35,626 bases of DNA from Acidithiobacillus concretivorus (GTDB lineage: Bacteria; Pseudomonadota; Gammaproteobacteria; Acidithiobacillales; Acidithiobacillaceae): the NCBI RefSeq assembly GCF_018853445.1, contig NZ_JABELD010000055.1, positions 1-35,626 on the forward strand. The letters run 5' to 3'. Shown piece by piece: positions 15,343 to 21,861 of the stretch (position 1 is its first letter; every line of letters starts with the position of its first letter). A model generated the notes under the pieces. The model was not told the origin of the DNA, did not search any database, and was given only the letters and a program-made list of their open reading frames with translations. The translations under genes were made by a program, and so were the position numbers.

Positions 15343-15348
15343 GACAAG

Positions 15349-15377
15349 ATAATAGTGTATTTAACAATGCTATACAA
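15349..15377 (-). promoter_or_regulatory. Promoter of the topoisomerase-like gene (leaderless), overlapping a divergent promoter
   Basis: Minus strand TTGTAT (15372-15377), 17 bp, TATTAT (15349-15354). On the plus strand the same DNA has TGC-TATACA (15368-15376), an extended -10 that could start the rightward 15492 cassette. The sequence is nearly identical to 844-872. Confidence 0.6.
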
Positions 15378-15411
15378 ATCCGTTTTCTATCCATGCCTTA
15401 CGCAAAGCCCT

Positions 15412-15485
15412 ATCCACACTTTTTGTCCGCCCACTTATCTCTGGAAATAGAGCTGAACATCGGGTTCGGCATTTTTAATAGGAGA
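15412..15485 (+). promoter_or_regulatory. Cassette leader, type C
   Basis: Box ACTTTTTGTCC 15418-15428, small stem CTCT-ggaaat-AGAG, main stem GCTGAAC (15452-15458)-ATCGG-GTTCGGC (15464-15470), then ATTTTTAA and AGGAGA before ATG 15492. Confidence 0.72.
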
Positions 15486-15491
15486 AACACC

Positions 15492-16310
15492 ATGAACAAC
15501 GGGGATATAATTGTCAGTGCATCAGTGGCGGAATTGATTGAGAACCGGAACACAATCAAGGCCAAGATATTGGCCGCGTTCCAAACTCTTTCGGAAGCCA
15601 TTTCTACAGAAATGGCGGTTACTTCCAAGAAATACTCCATTCTGGAGAGTTTTTTGGCCGGAGGGCGGTGGCACTCTGCATCGCTGAAGGATCCTGAAGA
15701 CACCATGGTTCATGCCATGCAGCAGCTTGACGCTGGTTTCTGGGATGCCCTGATGGAAAAGTCAGGTATCCGGGCGTTCATGTCAGCGGCGAAGCGCGAT
15801 CAGTGGCGGGATTTGATCTCGGAAGGCAAAACGCCGCCCTTCGAGATGGATTCCATCAAAGCTACGTTCGCGGATCTCTATGAGAAACGCGCTGACATGA
15901 TGGAAGAGGGCATGATTGATCTCTTCCAGAGGCTGTCATGGAACTATAAGACAAATAATCCTGTAAGGATGGAGAAAAAGCTGATTGTCGAACGGGTCTT
16001 AAACTCTTACGGCATGGTCAACAACAGTGTTACCAATGAGCTGGATGATCTGGTTCGGATTCTCTCGGTCTATGACGGAAAGCCAATCCCGGAACATCGG
16101 CACGGTATGTATGCCGTTATTGCCGATGCGATGGCGCAAAAGGATTCCGTTGTTGATACGGAATACTTCACGATCAAGGTTTTCAAGAAAGGTTCCGGTC
16201 ACATTGTTTTCAAGGACAATGCCCTGCCTTTATTGGATCAGTGCAACCGAGTGATTGCCAAAGCGTTCCCAGACGCACTTCCCGCTGCCAGTGGCCGCAA
16301 GGCTGCATAG
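15492..16310 (+). CDS. DUF4942 family protein
   Basis: 272 aa. Helical N-terminal half (SVAELIENRNTIKAKILAAF), a W-x-D-L motif region (RDQWRDLISEGKTPPFEM), and a C-terminal beta segment EYFTIKVFKKGSGHIVFK followed by a helix with LLDQCNRVIAKAFPDALP, which matches the F-K-x-G-x-x-H-x-x-F pattern of DUF4942 proteins on plasmids and ICEs. Function unknown; often close to recombination and methylation genes. The open frame begins at 15393 within the leader, but the AGGAG-spaced ATG 15492 is the true start. Confidence 0.72.
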   Translation: MNNGDIIVSASVAELIENRNTIKAKILAAFQTLSEAISTEMAVTSKKYSILESFLAGGRWHSASLKDPEDTMVHAMQQLDAGFWDALMEKSGIRAFMSAAKRDQWRDLISEGKTPPFEMDSIKATFADLYEKRADMMEEGMIDLFQRLSWNYKTNNPVRMEKKLIVERVLNSYGMVNNSVTNELDDLVRILSVYDGKPIPEHRHGMYAVIADAMAQKDSVVDTEYFTIKVFKKGSGHIVFKDNALPLLDQCNRVIAKAFPDALPAASGRKAA

Positions 16311-16318
16311 GAGGGGAT

Positions 16319-16795
16319 ATGATTCATATCAGAATCGGAGCCAAAGAGGATAAATGCCGTAGTGTTTACGGTGTGTTGTACGATGAAGATGGTGATCCTT
16401 TCAGTTCTGATGCGACATCGTTCTGGACGGGCATTCTGGACGGTAATACCCACATCGCAGGGCATACAAAGAGTGAGGTTATGAACAGTTACCAATCTCG
16501 CGTTCTCGATGTCAACGCCGAATATAAGCAGGTCTGCGATGTGAGGCTGGATCCTATAGGGGATCGCAGCTACTACGAGATCGCCAGAAAAATAACCGTC
16601 TTTCTCAAGAAAGGTCGCAACAAGTCTTCCAGTCCTGAAAAGGTGATTGCGGGTCTTCCAAAGTTCCTGACTACAATGGGCATTATGGATAACCTTTGCG
16701 ACACTGATGATGGTAACGCTCCAGAATCCAAATCCGCCCCGGATTTAAGGGAATCTTTGCGAACTATTCAGGGATCCTGTCCCTGGGCTTTCTGA
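16319..16795 (+). CDS. Hypothetical protein, 158 aa, with C-terminal WAF tail
   Basis: Not recognised. MIHIRIGAKEDKCRSVYGVL begins an alpha/beta protein; residues 118-158 are acidic and low-complexity, ending DLRESLRTIQGSCPWAF. The tail resembles that of the 19478 protein (SLRQIPCGFDWTF). The start ATG 16319 follows GGAGGGG, 8 nt after the DUF4942 stop, so both are one cassette ending at the 16805 terminator. Confidence 0.65.
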   Translation: MIHIRIGAKEDKCRSVYGVLYDEDGDPFSSDATSFWTGILDGNTHIAGHTKSEVMNSYQSRVLDVNAEYKQVCDVRLDPIGDRSYYEIARKITVFLKKGRNKSSSPEKVIAGLPKFLTTMGIMDNLCDTDDGNAPESKSAPDLRESLRTIQGSCPWAF

Positions 16796-16804
16796 CTTAC
16801 CCCA

Positions 16805-16829
16805 CCCCATGCTTAGGCCTGGGGTTTTT
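16805..16829 (+). terminator. Cassette terminator
   Basis: CCCCA-tgcttaggcc-TGGGG then TTTTT. It is followed after only 25 nt by the next box. Confidence 0.85.
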
Positions 16830-16848
16830 CTTTGCCCATCGACTGCCA

Positions 16849-16924
16849 TTCCATACTTTTTGTCCACCCACTTATCTCTGGAAATAGAGCTGAACATGGG
16901 GTTCGGCATTTTTAACAGGAGAAG
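16849..16924 (+). promoter_or_regulatory. Cassette leader, type C, of the ERF gene
   Basis: Box 16855-16865; CTCT-ggaaat-AGAG; stem GCTGAAC (16889-16895)-ATGGG-GTTCGGC (16901-16907); ATTTTTAA; AGGAG. Nearly identical to the 15412 leader, with a change in the loop only (AUGGG for AUCGG). Confidence 0.75.
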
Positions 16925-16928
16925 TGTT

Positions 16929-17552
16929 ATGGAAAATCAGAAGTTGTTTGCAGCCTTATTAGCAGCACAAAAATCGTTCACTGCCGTTCGTAAGGATGGC
17001 AAGAACCCGATGTTTAAGTCGCAGTATGCTACCCTAGATTCGGTTTTAGACGCAGTGCGTCAGCCCCTACTCGACGCTGGGATACTGCTCATGCAGCCCC
17101 CCGTAGATACGGGAGAACGCTTAGAAAAGCCTTGCGCCACCGTCAAAACCACCTTGATCCATGCTGAATCCGGTGAGTCGATGGAGGTTGTCACAAGCAT
17201 CCCCTTGGCCAAAAATGACGCACAAGGATACGGATCTGCCGTGACCTATGCACGCCGGTATGCACTCATGGGTCTTTTGGGGATTGCCCCGGAAGATGAT
17301 GACGGAAATGCCGCATCTTCTGGAAATGCCCGTCAGCAGGCTCAACGGGCACCTCAACAAACTCAGCCTGCGGCCACACCAAAAAAGGATCCTCCCAAAA
17401 CAGGTCCATCACTGGAATCCGCCTTGGAAAAGGTTAAAAAATCGCCAGTGGAAAAGCTGGATTTTGCAGAGCAGTGGTGCCGCATGAACTTCACAGGCGA
17501 TGATTTGAAAGTCTTGGAAAAGGCTATTACTGAACGGCGATCTGCTGCGTAA
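16929..17552 (+). CDS. erf: ERF family single-strand annealing recombinase
   Basis: 207 aa. ERF signatures: LFAALLAAQKSFTAVRKDGK, FKSQYATLDSVLDAVRQPL, and GSAVTYARRYALMGLLGI (about residues 100-117), then EDDDGNAAS. The C-terminal 75 residues are a Gln/Pro/Ala linker plus a small helical end. ERF proteins form rings that anneal complementary strands, fed by a 5'-3' exonuclease; the YqaJ exonuclease gene is two cassettes downstream. Upstream in-frame residues come from the leader and are not part of the protein. Confidence 0.93.
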   Translation: MENQKLFAALLAAQKSFTAVRKDGKNPMFKSQYATLDSVLDAVRQPLLDAGILLMQPPVDTGERLEKPCATVKTTLIHAESGESMEVVTSIPLAKNDAQGYGSAVTYARRYALMGLLGIAPEDDDGNAASSGNARQQAQRAPQQTQPAATPKKDPPKTGPSLESALEKVKKSPVEKLDFAEQWCRMNFTGDDLKVLEKAITERRSAA

Positions 17553-17568
17553 TTTTACTCATCCCCCA

Positions 17569-17595
17569 CCCCACAGCCTTGGCTTTGGGGTTTTT
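17569..17595 (+). terminator. Cassette terminator
   Basis: CCCCA-C-AGCC-TT-GGCT-T-TGGGG then TTTTT. Confidence 0.88.
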
Positions 17596-17632
17596 CTTTG
17601 CCTTTTTTCTGTTTTCTCCCAAAAAAACGCCT

Positions 17633-17688
17633 TTCCATACTTTTTGTCCACCCACTTATTTGTGGAATTTATCCTCAAAGGAGTGGCC
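17633..17688 (+). promoter_or_regulatory. Cassette leader with box
   Basis: Box ACTTTTTGTCC 17639-17649, then CCCACTTATTTGTGGAATTTATCC and AAAGGAG before ATG 17691. The hairpin is weak here (TTTG...CAAA only). Confidence 0.6.
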
Positions 17689-17690
17689 TA

Positions 17691-17780
17691 ATGGCTATTG
17701 TCATGTGCGGTTGCGTGATCGCGGGTTTCAGCATTTATGCTGGGATTCGTGGTCCGCTCCTCCGCTCTGGTATCGTCTGA
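17691..17780 (+). CDS. 29-aa membrane microprotein
   Basis: MAIVMCGCVIAGFSIYAGIR followed by nine more residues ending SGIV. One hydrophobic helix with two cysteines near the N-terminus. The start is supported by AAGGAG 5 nt upstream and by the cassette leader. Not recognised. It has the whole cassette to itself together with the hairpin at 17841-17865, so it could also be a small leader peptide. Confidence 0.6.
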   Translation: MAIVMCGCVIAGFSIYAGIRGPLLRSGIV

Positions 17781-17840
17781 TACTGGATCCCCTGCTGCAT
17801 TTGGCAAGCCGGGGAGCACGTCACCCCTGGGAACAGAAGG

Positions 17841-17865
17841 TAATAAGCTGGAACTCAGCTTATTA
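17841..17865 (+). ncRNA. Perfect 10-bp hairpin, possible structured RNA
   Basis: TAATAAGCTG-GAACT-CAGCTTATTA. It is inside the 100-nt stretch between the microprotein stop (17780) and the cassette terminator (17883), with GGGG...CCCC just upstream. No open frame there. It may be a small RNA released 3' of the microprotein, or a stability element. Confidence 0.4.
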
Positions 17866-17882
17866 TCAAGACGCAACACCCA

Positions 17883-17909
17883 CCCCACAGCCTTGGCTTT
17901 GGGGTTTTT
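17883..17909 (+). terminator. Cassette terminator
   Basis: CCCCACAGCC-TT-GGCTTTGGGG then TTTTT. Confidence 0.88.
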
Positions 17910-17921
17910 CTTTGTCTGCGC

Positions 17922-17974
17922 TTCCACACTTTTTGTCCAGCCACTTGTGTTTGGTATTCACTCAAACTCAAGGA
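17922..17974 (+). promoter_or_regulatory. Cassette leader, type B, of the exonuclease gene
   Basis: Box 17928-17938; CTTG-TG-TTTG can pair with CAAA-CT-CAAG (17944-17972), overlapping the AAGGAG Shine-Dalgarno. Confidence 0.7.
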
Positions 17975-17982
17975 GAACAATC

Positions 17983-18879
17983 ATGAATGTCGTTACATTG
18001 GAACAGAACACTGCAGAATGGCTCGATTGGAGAAAAGGAGGGCTTGGAGGGTCTGACGCCCCTATTATCATGGGTGTTTCCCCATTCAAAAAGCCATATA
18101 CGCTTTTTTCCGAGAAAACAGGGATCACCAAACCGGTGATTCCGCATCCAGCCGCTGCCGCTGCCATGCAGCGCGGGCATGACTTGGAACCTGTTGCCCG
18201 TGATATGGTCTGCAGCATCACTGGGGAGTTTTTTTCTCCTATCTGCGGGGAGCATTCGGATCATTCGTGGATGCGGTTATCTGCAGATGGAATCTCCATG
18301 GATGGCAGCACGCTCCTGGAGATAAAGTGTCCTGGAATAAAGGACTGGGAAGTAGCCAAGTCCGGAAAGGTTCCAGAGAAGTATGTGGGCCAAATCCAGC
18401 ACGCACTCGCGGTTAGCGGATCAGAAAAGTTGTTGTATGCCACTTATCGACCAGAAGAAGCGGAACACCCGATCATTCTTGAGGTTTTTCCGGATCAGGG
18501 GTACCAGCAACGCTTAATCGAGCGGGAACAGGTTTTTTGGCAGGCTGTCCAGACGGAGGACTGGTCTATTTTTGATGGGTTAGTGTCATCCGGCTTGCCA
18601 TCAGGGTTTGCCGAGGCTGCTGCGGAATGGGTCGATTTTCAGGAGATGATGGAGAGTTTCAAGGCCAATGAAAAACGGCTACGCGAAAAGCTCTTGTCAT
18701 TCCTTCCCAAAATCGGGGAAGCCGCTATTAAAGGCGCGGGCATCGAAGTTTCCCGCAAAAGCACAAAGGGATCCGTAGATTATCCAAGATTGTTAAAAGA
18801 ATTAGATGTTATGGAATCCGTTGTGGATACCTACCGCAAGGCAGACAGCATACGCGAAACTGTCCGCAAAACATCCTGA
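17983..18879 (+). CDS. YqaJ/lambda-type exonuclease
   Basis: 298 aa. GGLGGSDAPIIMGVSPFKKP, MQRGHDLEPVARD, SADGISMDGSTLLEIKCPG (the D...E-x-K metal site, about residues 103-118) and PEKYVGQIQHALAVSGSEKL are all in the order of the YqaJ viral recombinase family. It degrades the 5' strand of double-stranded ends so that the ERF protein can anneal the remaining strand. The C-terminus has a helical extension typical of phage forms. ATG 17983 follows AAGGAG; the longer frame from 17737 runs through the previous cassette and is not real. Confidence 0.93.
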   Translation: MNVVTLEQNTAEWLDWRKGGLGGSDAPIIMGVSPFKKPYTLFSEKTGITKPVIPHPAAAAAMQRGHDLEPVARDMVCSITGEFFSPICGEHSDHSWMRLSADGISMDGSTLLEIKCPGIKDWEVAKSGKVPEKYVGQIQHALAVSGSEKLLYATYRPEEAEHPIILEVFPDQGYQQRLIEREQVFWQAVQTEDWSIFDGLVSSGLPSGFAEAAAEWVDFQEMMESFKANEKRLREKLLSFLPKIGEAAIKGAGIEVSRKSTKGSVDYPRLLKELDVMESVVDTYRKADSIRETVRKTS

Positions 18880-18894
18880 CCTACCTCACCCCCA

Positions 18895-18919
18895 CCCCAT
18901 GCTTCGGCCTGGGGTTTTT
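18895..18919 (+). terminator. Cassette terminator
   Basis: CCCCA-tgcttcggcc-TGGGG then TTTTT. Confidence 0.87.
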
Positions 18920-18938
18920 CTTTGCCTATCGGCTGCCT

Positions 18939-18995
18939 ATCCACACTTTTTGTCCACCCACTTATTTGTGGAATTCATAACAGACACATAAGGGG
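18939..18995 (+). promoter_or_regulatory. Cassette leader with bulged hairpin
   Basis: Box 18945-18955, then CTTAT-tt-GTG...CACATAAG: an 8-bp stem with a 2-nt bulge, running into the GGGGG Shine-Dalgarno of the 19003 gene. Different bases from the type B stems but the same position. Confidence 0.65.
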
Positions 18996-19002
18996 GCGTA
19001 TC

Positions 19003-19209
19003 ATGAATTTTTCTTTTAACAAAAGGGTCCGTGAGGACATCATCCACACGTTTAATGTGCTGGCCTATGCAGGCGGCTTCACGCAATTAGGCGTTCTTGC
19101 TTACAACTTTTTTGAGCATGACAAGGGAATCTCTGGTTTCTTTGCGGCTATTGGGTATATTCTTGTATGCAAGAGCGTCGTTTGGTTGATTAAAGCCTGC
19201 GAGGACTAA
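19003..19209 (+). CDS. Small two-helix membrane protein, family I
   Basis: 68 aa. MNFSFNKRVREDIIHTFNVL, a first helix AYAGGFTQLGVLAYNFF, a short loop with EHDKG, a second helix FFAAIGYILVCKSVVWLI and the end KACED. It is a paralogue of the protein at 24598-24813 on the other strand (shared FNKRVRED-I-x-TFN, GGFT-L, and a second helix ending K-x-x-x-W). It is followed 20 nt later by a microprotein that also has a paralogue next to the 24598 gene. Function unknown; inner-membrane location inferred. Confidence 0.72.
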   Translation: MNFSFNKRVREDIIHTFNVLAYAGGFTQLGVLAYNFFEHDKGISGFFAAIGYILVCKSVVWLIKACED

Positions 19210-19229
19210 CTTTCTACAAGGAGACTACC

Positions 19230-19364
19230 ATGGGTTCGGACATCGTTTTTTGGCAATGGATGGCCACGGCATTAGTAGCTGTCGTGGGCTACCCACTTGC
19301 ATATTTCGCTATACGATCCGTAAAAAAGGAAAAGCAGTCACAGAAGCACCATAACCCTGCTTAA
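19230..19364 (+). CDS. 44-aa single-helix membrane microprotein
   Basis: MGSDIVFWQWMATALVAVVG then YPLAYFAIRSVKKEKQSQ and a His-containing end. One helix (about residues 9-28) with a basic tail. AAGGAG is 8 nt upstream. Its paralogue at 24451-24597 (MNDILFWQLMTLALLVSVG...IAIRSAK) supports that it is a real gene: D-I-x-FWQ and the A-I-R-S motif at the end of the helix are shared. Both follow a family I two-helix gene. Confidence 0.7.
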   Translation: MGSDIVFWQWMATALVAVVGYPLAYFAIRSVKKEKQSQKHHNPA

Positions 19365-19378
19365 CCATCACCCACCCA

Positions 19379-19405
19379 CCCCAACGCTTCGGCTTTGGGG
19401 TTTTT
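19379..19405 (+). terminator. Cassette terminator
   Basis: CCCCAA-cgcttcggct-TTGGGG then TTTTT. Confidence 0.87.
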
Positions 19406-19416
19406 CTTTTCTGACT

Positions 19417-19469
19417 ATCCATACTTTTTGTCCAGCCCCTTGTGTTTGGTACTCACTCAAACTCAAGGA
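19417..19469 (+). promoter_or_regulatory. Cassette leader, type B
   Basis: Box 19423-19433; CTTG-TG-TTTG with CAAA-CT-CAAG (19439-19467) next to AAGGAG. The box begins 18 nt after the U tract of the previous terminator, leaving no room for a usual promoter. Confidence 0.7.
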
Positions 19470-19477
19470 GATTAGTC

Positions 19478-19912
19478 ATGATGGTCAATGTCAAAATTGC
19501 CCAGGCGAAAAACAGCCCTACCAAAAAGGTGTGGGGTGCGGTAATACCAGGTATCAACGGGGACCAAAAGGACGCGGCTATATTTTACGGCCCATCGACC
19601 AAACTCGGCGGATCGGTCTATAAGAAACCGCGTGTCACTGCCGTCGATATTTACCATAAAAAACTCGGTGGTGATTATGCCGAAATTTTTTCGGTGCAGT
19701 TCGACACGGATATACCACTGGATGAGGTTGCAAAGCAGATTCTACGGTCTTTGCAGGTTGGAAATTTTAATATGGTTTTGAAAAAACTCCAGTTTAAGGA
19801 TCCGATACCGGATTTCGTTTCTGATCCTGTTCCTGTACCGCCAAAAAATCCGAAGCCCGATATTGCGACATCTCTACGCCAAATCCCCTGCGGATTTGAC
19901 TGGACATTTTAA
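19478..19912 (+). CDS. Hypothetical protein, 144 aa, with C-terminal WTF tail
   Basis: Not recognised. MMVNVKIAQAKNSPTKKVWG starts an alpha/beta domain; residues 105-130 are proline-rich, then DIATSLRQIPCGFDWTF. The tail matches that of the 16319 protein (D-x-x-x-SLR-x-I...W-x-F) and ends like DUF3150 (SWTF). Start at ATG 19478, or the next codon ATG 19481, after AAGGAG. Single-gene cassette ending at 19923. Confidence 0.65.
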   Translation: MMVNVKIAQAKNSPTKKVWGAVIPGINGDQKDAAIFYGPSTKLGGSVYKKPRVTAVDIYHKKLGGDYAEIFSVQFDTDIPLDEVAKQILRSLQVGNFNMVLKKLQFKDPIPDFVSDPVPVPPKNPKPDIATSLRQIPCGFDWTF

Positions 19913-19922
19913 TCTACACCTA

Positions 19923-19949
19923 CCCCACAGCCTTGGCTTTGGGGTTTTT
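19923..19949 (+). terminator. Cassette terminator
   Basis: CCCCACAGCC-TT-GGCTTTGGGG then TTTTT; it lies just before the end of the convergent YbjQ gene. Confidence 0.87.
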
Positions 19950-19962
19950 CTTTGGGCGCTTC

Positions 19963-20289
19963 CTACCGCAGAACAACGGCTGTCCCGTAAGCTGTTACCT
20001 GGATGAATTCTTCGTTTTCTCCGCCACCCATGGAATATGCACCAAATCGGAAGCTCGTTATGGCGTTGGCCCCTGCTTTTTCTGCCTGGGCAATCATGGC
20101 TTCTACGGCAGACTGATTGGCGGTCATCACCAAATTCTCAAATCCACCCATTTTCCCGCCTGCAATCGCCCGTATTTTCCCCATGAAATTGCCCGCTTCG
20201 TTGCGCGACCGCACGGCGACACCGAAAACTGCGCCCAATGTTTGTTCGACGGATTTCCCGGCTATTACCGGGTCAGTAACAATCAGCAT
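19963..20289 (-). CDS. YbjQ (UPF0145) family protein
   Basis: 108 aa, the family's usual length. Typical pattern: GAVFGVAVRSRNEAGNFMGK, IRAIAGGKMGGFENL, AVEAMIAQAEKAGANAI and a final VTAYGTAVVL. YbjQ proteins form pentameric rings; their function is not established. Its place at the end of the ParM-ParR-like operon (ATG 9 nt after the ParR-like stop, GGGGG between) is unusual and may mean it was recruited into the element. Confidence 0.88.
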   Translation of the reverse strand: MLIVTDPVIAGKSVEQTLGAVFGVAVRSRNEAGNFMGKIRAIAGGKMGGFENLVMTANQSAVEAMIAQAEKAGANAITSFRFGAYSMGGGENEEFIQVTAYGTAVVLR

Positions 20290-20297
20290 ACTACCCC

Positions 20298-20807
20298 CTA
20301 ATTTTGGCCTGTTTGTGGCGGCGGTTCATCCAGCAGCTTCAACATTCCTTTAAGTGAAACCAGATCCTCCAATGTGTAAGGAACGGCTCGCGGGAATTTT
20401 TCCGCACAAACCCTCAAATCTGGTGTGCAACCTTTGGGCAAATTCGCCAGAGTGAATGCCAACAGGTCTTCACCTTTCTGAGCCGTCGGACTCTCCGCTG
20501 TCTTTTCGGCAGGCTTTCTTTCATCTGTTCGATCTTCTGCGGATATTGTAGAGGATATTCTTTCTGCCGTTTTTTTTGCAGAATCCTGTAATTCCTTTAT
20601 TACAGGTGTTTCTGCTGATTTTGCTGGCGACCTTGCCCTCAACTTCGGGAAGTAAGTATCAACATCTGCAAGCCCGCTATTGACTGCATTAACGATGGCA
20701 AGTTTAACCATCATAGTGCGATATTCTGCCGGTATAGACTCATACCAGTCTTTAAGAGCTATATCGTCCCGCCCTAGCGAAAAGGTGATTCTTGGATTGC
20801 TTCCCAC
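20298..20807 (-). CDS. ParR/StbB-like partition adaptor
   Basis: 169 aa. The N-terminus fits a ribbon-helix-helix: strand RITFSLGRDD, helix IALKDWYESIPAEY, helix RTMMVKLAIVNAVN. A charged, low-complexity linker and a C-terminal helical part follow (YTLEDLVSLKGMLKLL). In type II partition the adaptor binds the centromere repeats and the ParM filament. GTG 20807 follows GGGGGG and lies 11 nt after the ParM-like gene. Identification rests on context and fold pattern, not on a strong sequence motif. Confidence 0.65.
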   Translation of the reverse strand: MGSNPRITFSLGRDDIALKDWYESIPAEYRTMMVKLAIVNAVNSGLADVDTYFPKLRARSPAKSAETPVIKELQDSAKKTAERISSTISAEDRTDERKPAEKTAESPTAQKGEDLLAFTLANLPKGCTPDLRVCAEKFPRAVPYTLEDLVSLKGMLKLLDEPPPQTGQN

Positions 20808-20818
20808 TATCGCCCCCC

Positions 20819-21784
20819 TTAATTCCGCACATTGCGAATGTTCCAGAATCCTTCGCAGATACGTCGAAACCCCTCAGCTACGGCATATCTGGGGTCTTCT
20901 ACCAGTTCGGCTTGTGGCCAGTATTTTTTCAAGCCGTCGAACATCAATTCGGCTCCACCGCCTGCTACCAGTATTCTTTCCAGTTTACGTCCGGAATCCC
21001 CTAGCTTGCTGGATACTGCATCAAAAATTTCCGATGAAAGTGCCTGCAATGCAATCTTGTTGTATGGCGAGGCATCAATTTGCTTGCCGTTATACTGAAT
21101 TGTTCCTTTCCACAGCGCGTCATCGGCATCGAGATAGTCCACCTTGAACCCGTCCTCCCGAAGTTTTTTGAGCACCATATTGGCCGCACCACTCATCCCA
21201 CGAGAAGAACCCGCAGCATCCTCGACCCAGCGCCCATCTAGTAGTGCCATGGAATCCGTTGTGTACCTGCCGATGGCCACAACGCCCAGGTTTTTCGTTA
21301 CGTCCTCTCGCATCACCCCGTTTTCATCCATGATGTACCGCGATGAAACGCCGCTAGGCTCCTGATAGACCCGGACTTCTGCATCCGTGCAAGTTGAGAC
21401 AATGTTTCGCATTTTCAGGTTTTCTTCCCGAAAAATTGAAGGCGGCAGCCCCGTTGCAATGCTGTCGATTTTGCCAGTGTCATCCATCACGATATTGACG
21501 GCACCCTGTACGAGCGCCTGGAACTCCGGCATATCCAGCCACCGGTCATGTAATCCGGCAACCTTGATGGATCCGGATTCGTGTATGGCTGTTTCGCCAA
21601 TGAAGTAGTGATTACCGTTCACCGTGACCATTTCATTCGCCGCCCGTTCCGAAGCCTTACTGTCACTGATGGTCATGGCTGGAATCGCTACAGAGGGAAA
21701 CATCCTCTTTTTGGTGGAACCATCCTTGCTTCGCCATGCAACTTTCACTGCCGAGTGACCAACATCAATTCCAACACACGTCAT
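20819..21784 (-). CDS. parM: ParM/StbA-like actin-fold ATPase
   Basis: 321 aa. Actin-fold motifs: phosphate-1 GIDVGHSAVKVAW (residues 5-17), phosphate-2-like region LGVVAIGRYTTDSMAL, and the adenosine motif ILVAGGGAELMFDGLK (about residues 269-284). ParM polymerises and pushes plasmid copies apart. In an integrated element it would stabilise an excised circular form. It is first in a leftward operon with the ParR-like and YbjQ genes; the repeats at 21862-22084 upstream are the likely centromere and operator. Confidence 0.85.
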   Translation of the reverse strand: MTCVGIDVGHSAVKVAWRSKDGSTKKRMFPSVAIPAMTISDSKASERAANEMVTVNGNHYFIGETAIHESGSIKVAGLHDRWLDMPEFQALVQGAVNIVMDDTGKIDSIATGLPPSIFREENLKMRNIVSTCTDAEVRVYQEPSGVSSRYIMDENGVMREDVTKNLGVVAIGRYTTDSMALLDGRWVEDAAGSSRGMSGAANMVLKKLREDGFKVDYLDADDALWKGTIQYNGKQIDASPYNKIALQALSSEIFDAVSSKLGDSGRKLERILVAGGGAELMFDGLKKYWPQAELVEDPRYAVAEGFRRICEGFWNIRNVRN

Positions 21785-21817
21785 AACACCCCCCTCAAGC
21801 CCTGATTAACTAGAAAC

Positions 21818-21832
21818 AGTTTTACACTATAA
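21818..21832. promoter_or_regulatory. TTTTACACTATAAC motif upstream of parM
   Basis: AGTTTTACACTATAA, 34 bp from the parM start; the same motif is at 10394-10410 and inverted at 22044-22055. On the minus strand TATAGT could be a -10, with TTGCAG 15 bp further upstream. Confidence 0.45.
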
Positions 21833-21861
21833 CAAATGACATAGCACTGCAAGCGCACACC

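Noticed and set aside
15393-15491. N-terminal extensions rich in FLSTHLS- or FCPPTYLW-like residues in many frames
   Set aside because: They are translations of the conserved leader box and hairpins and lie before the ribosome sites. Starts within leaders (15393, 16809, 17737, 18922, 12966, 23367, 24402, 25587, 27295) are misleading.
16849-16870. The box as a sigma54 or ordinary -35 element
   Set aside because: It has no GG-N10-GC pattern, and no -10 follows at 17 bp in any consistent form across the copies.
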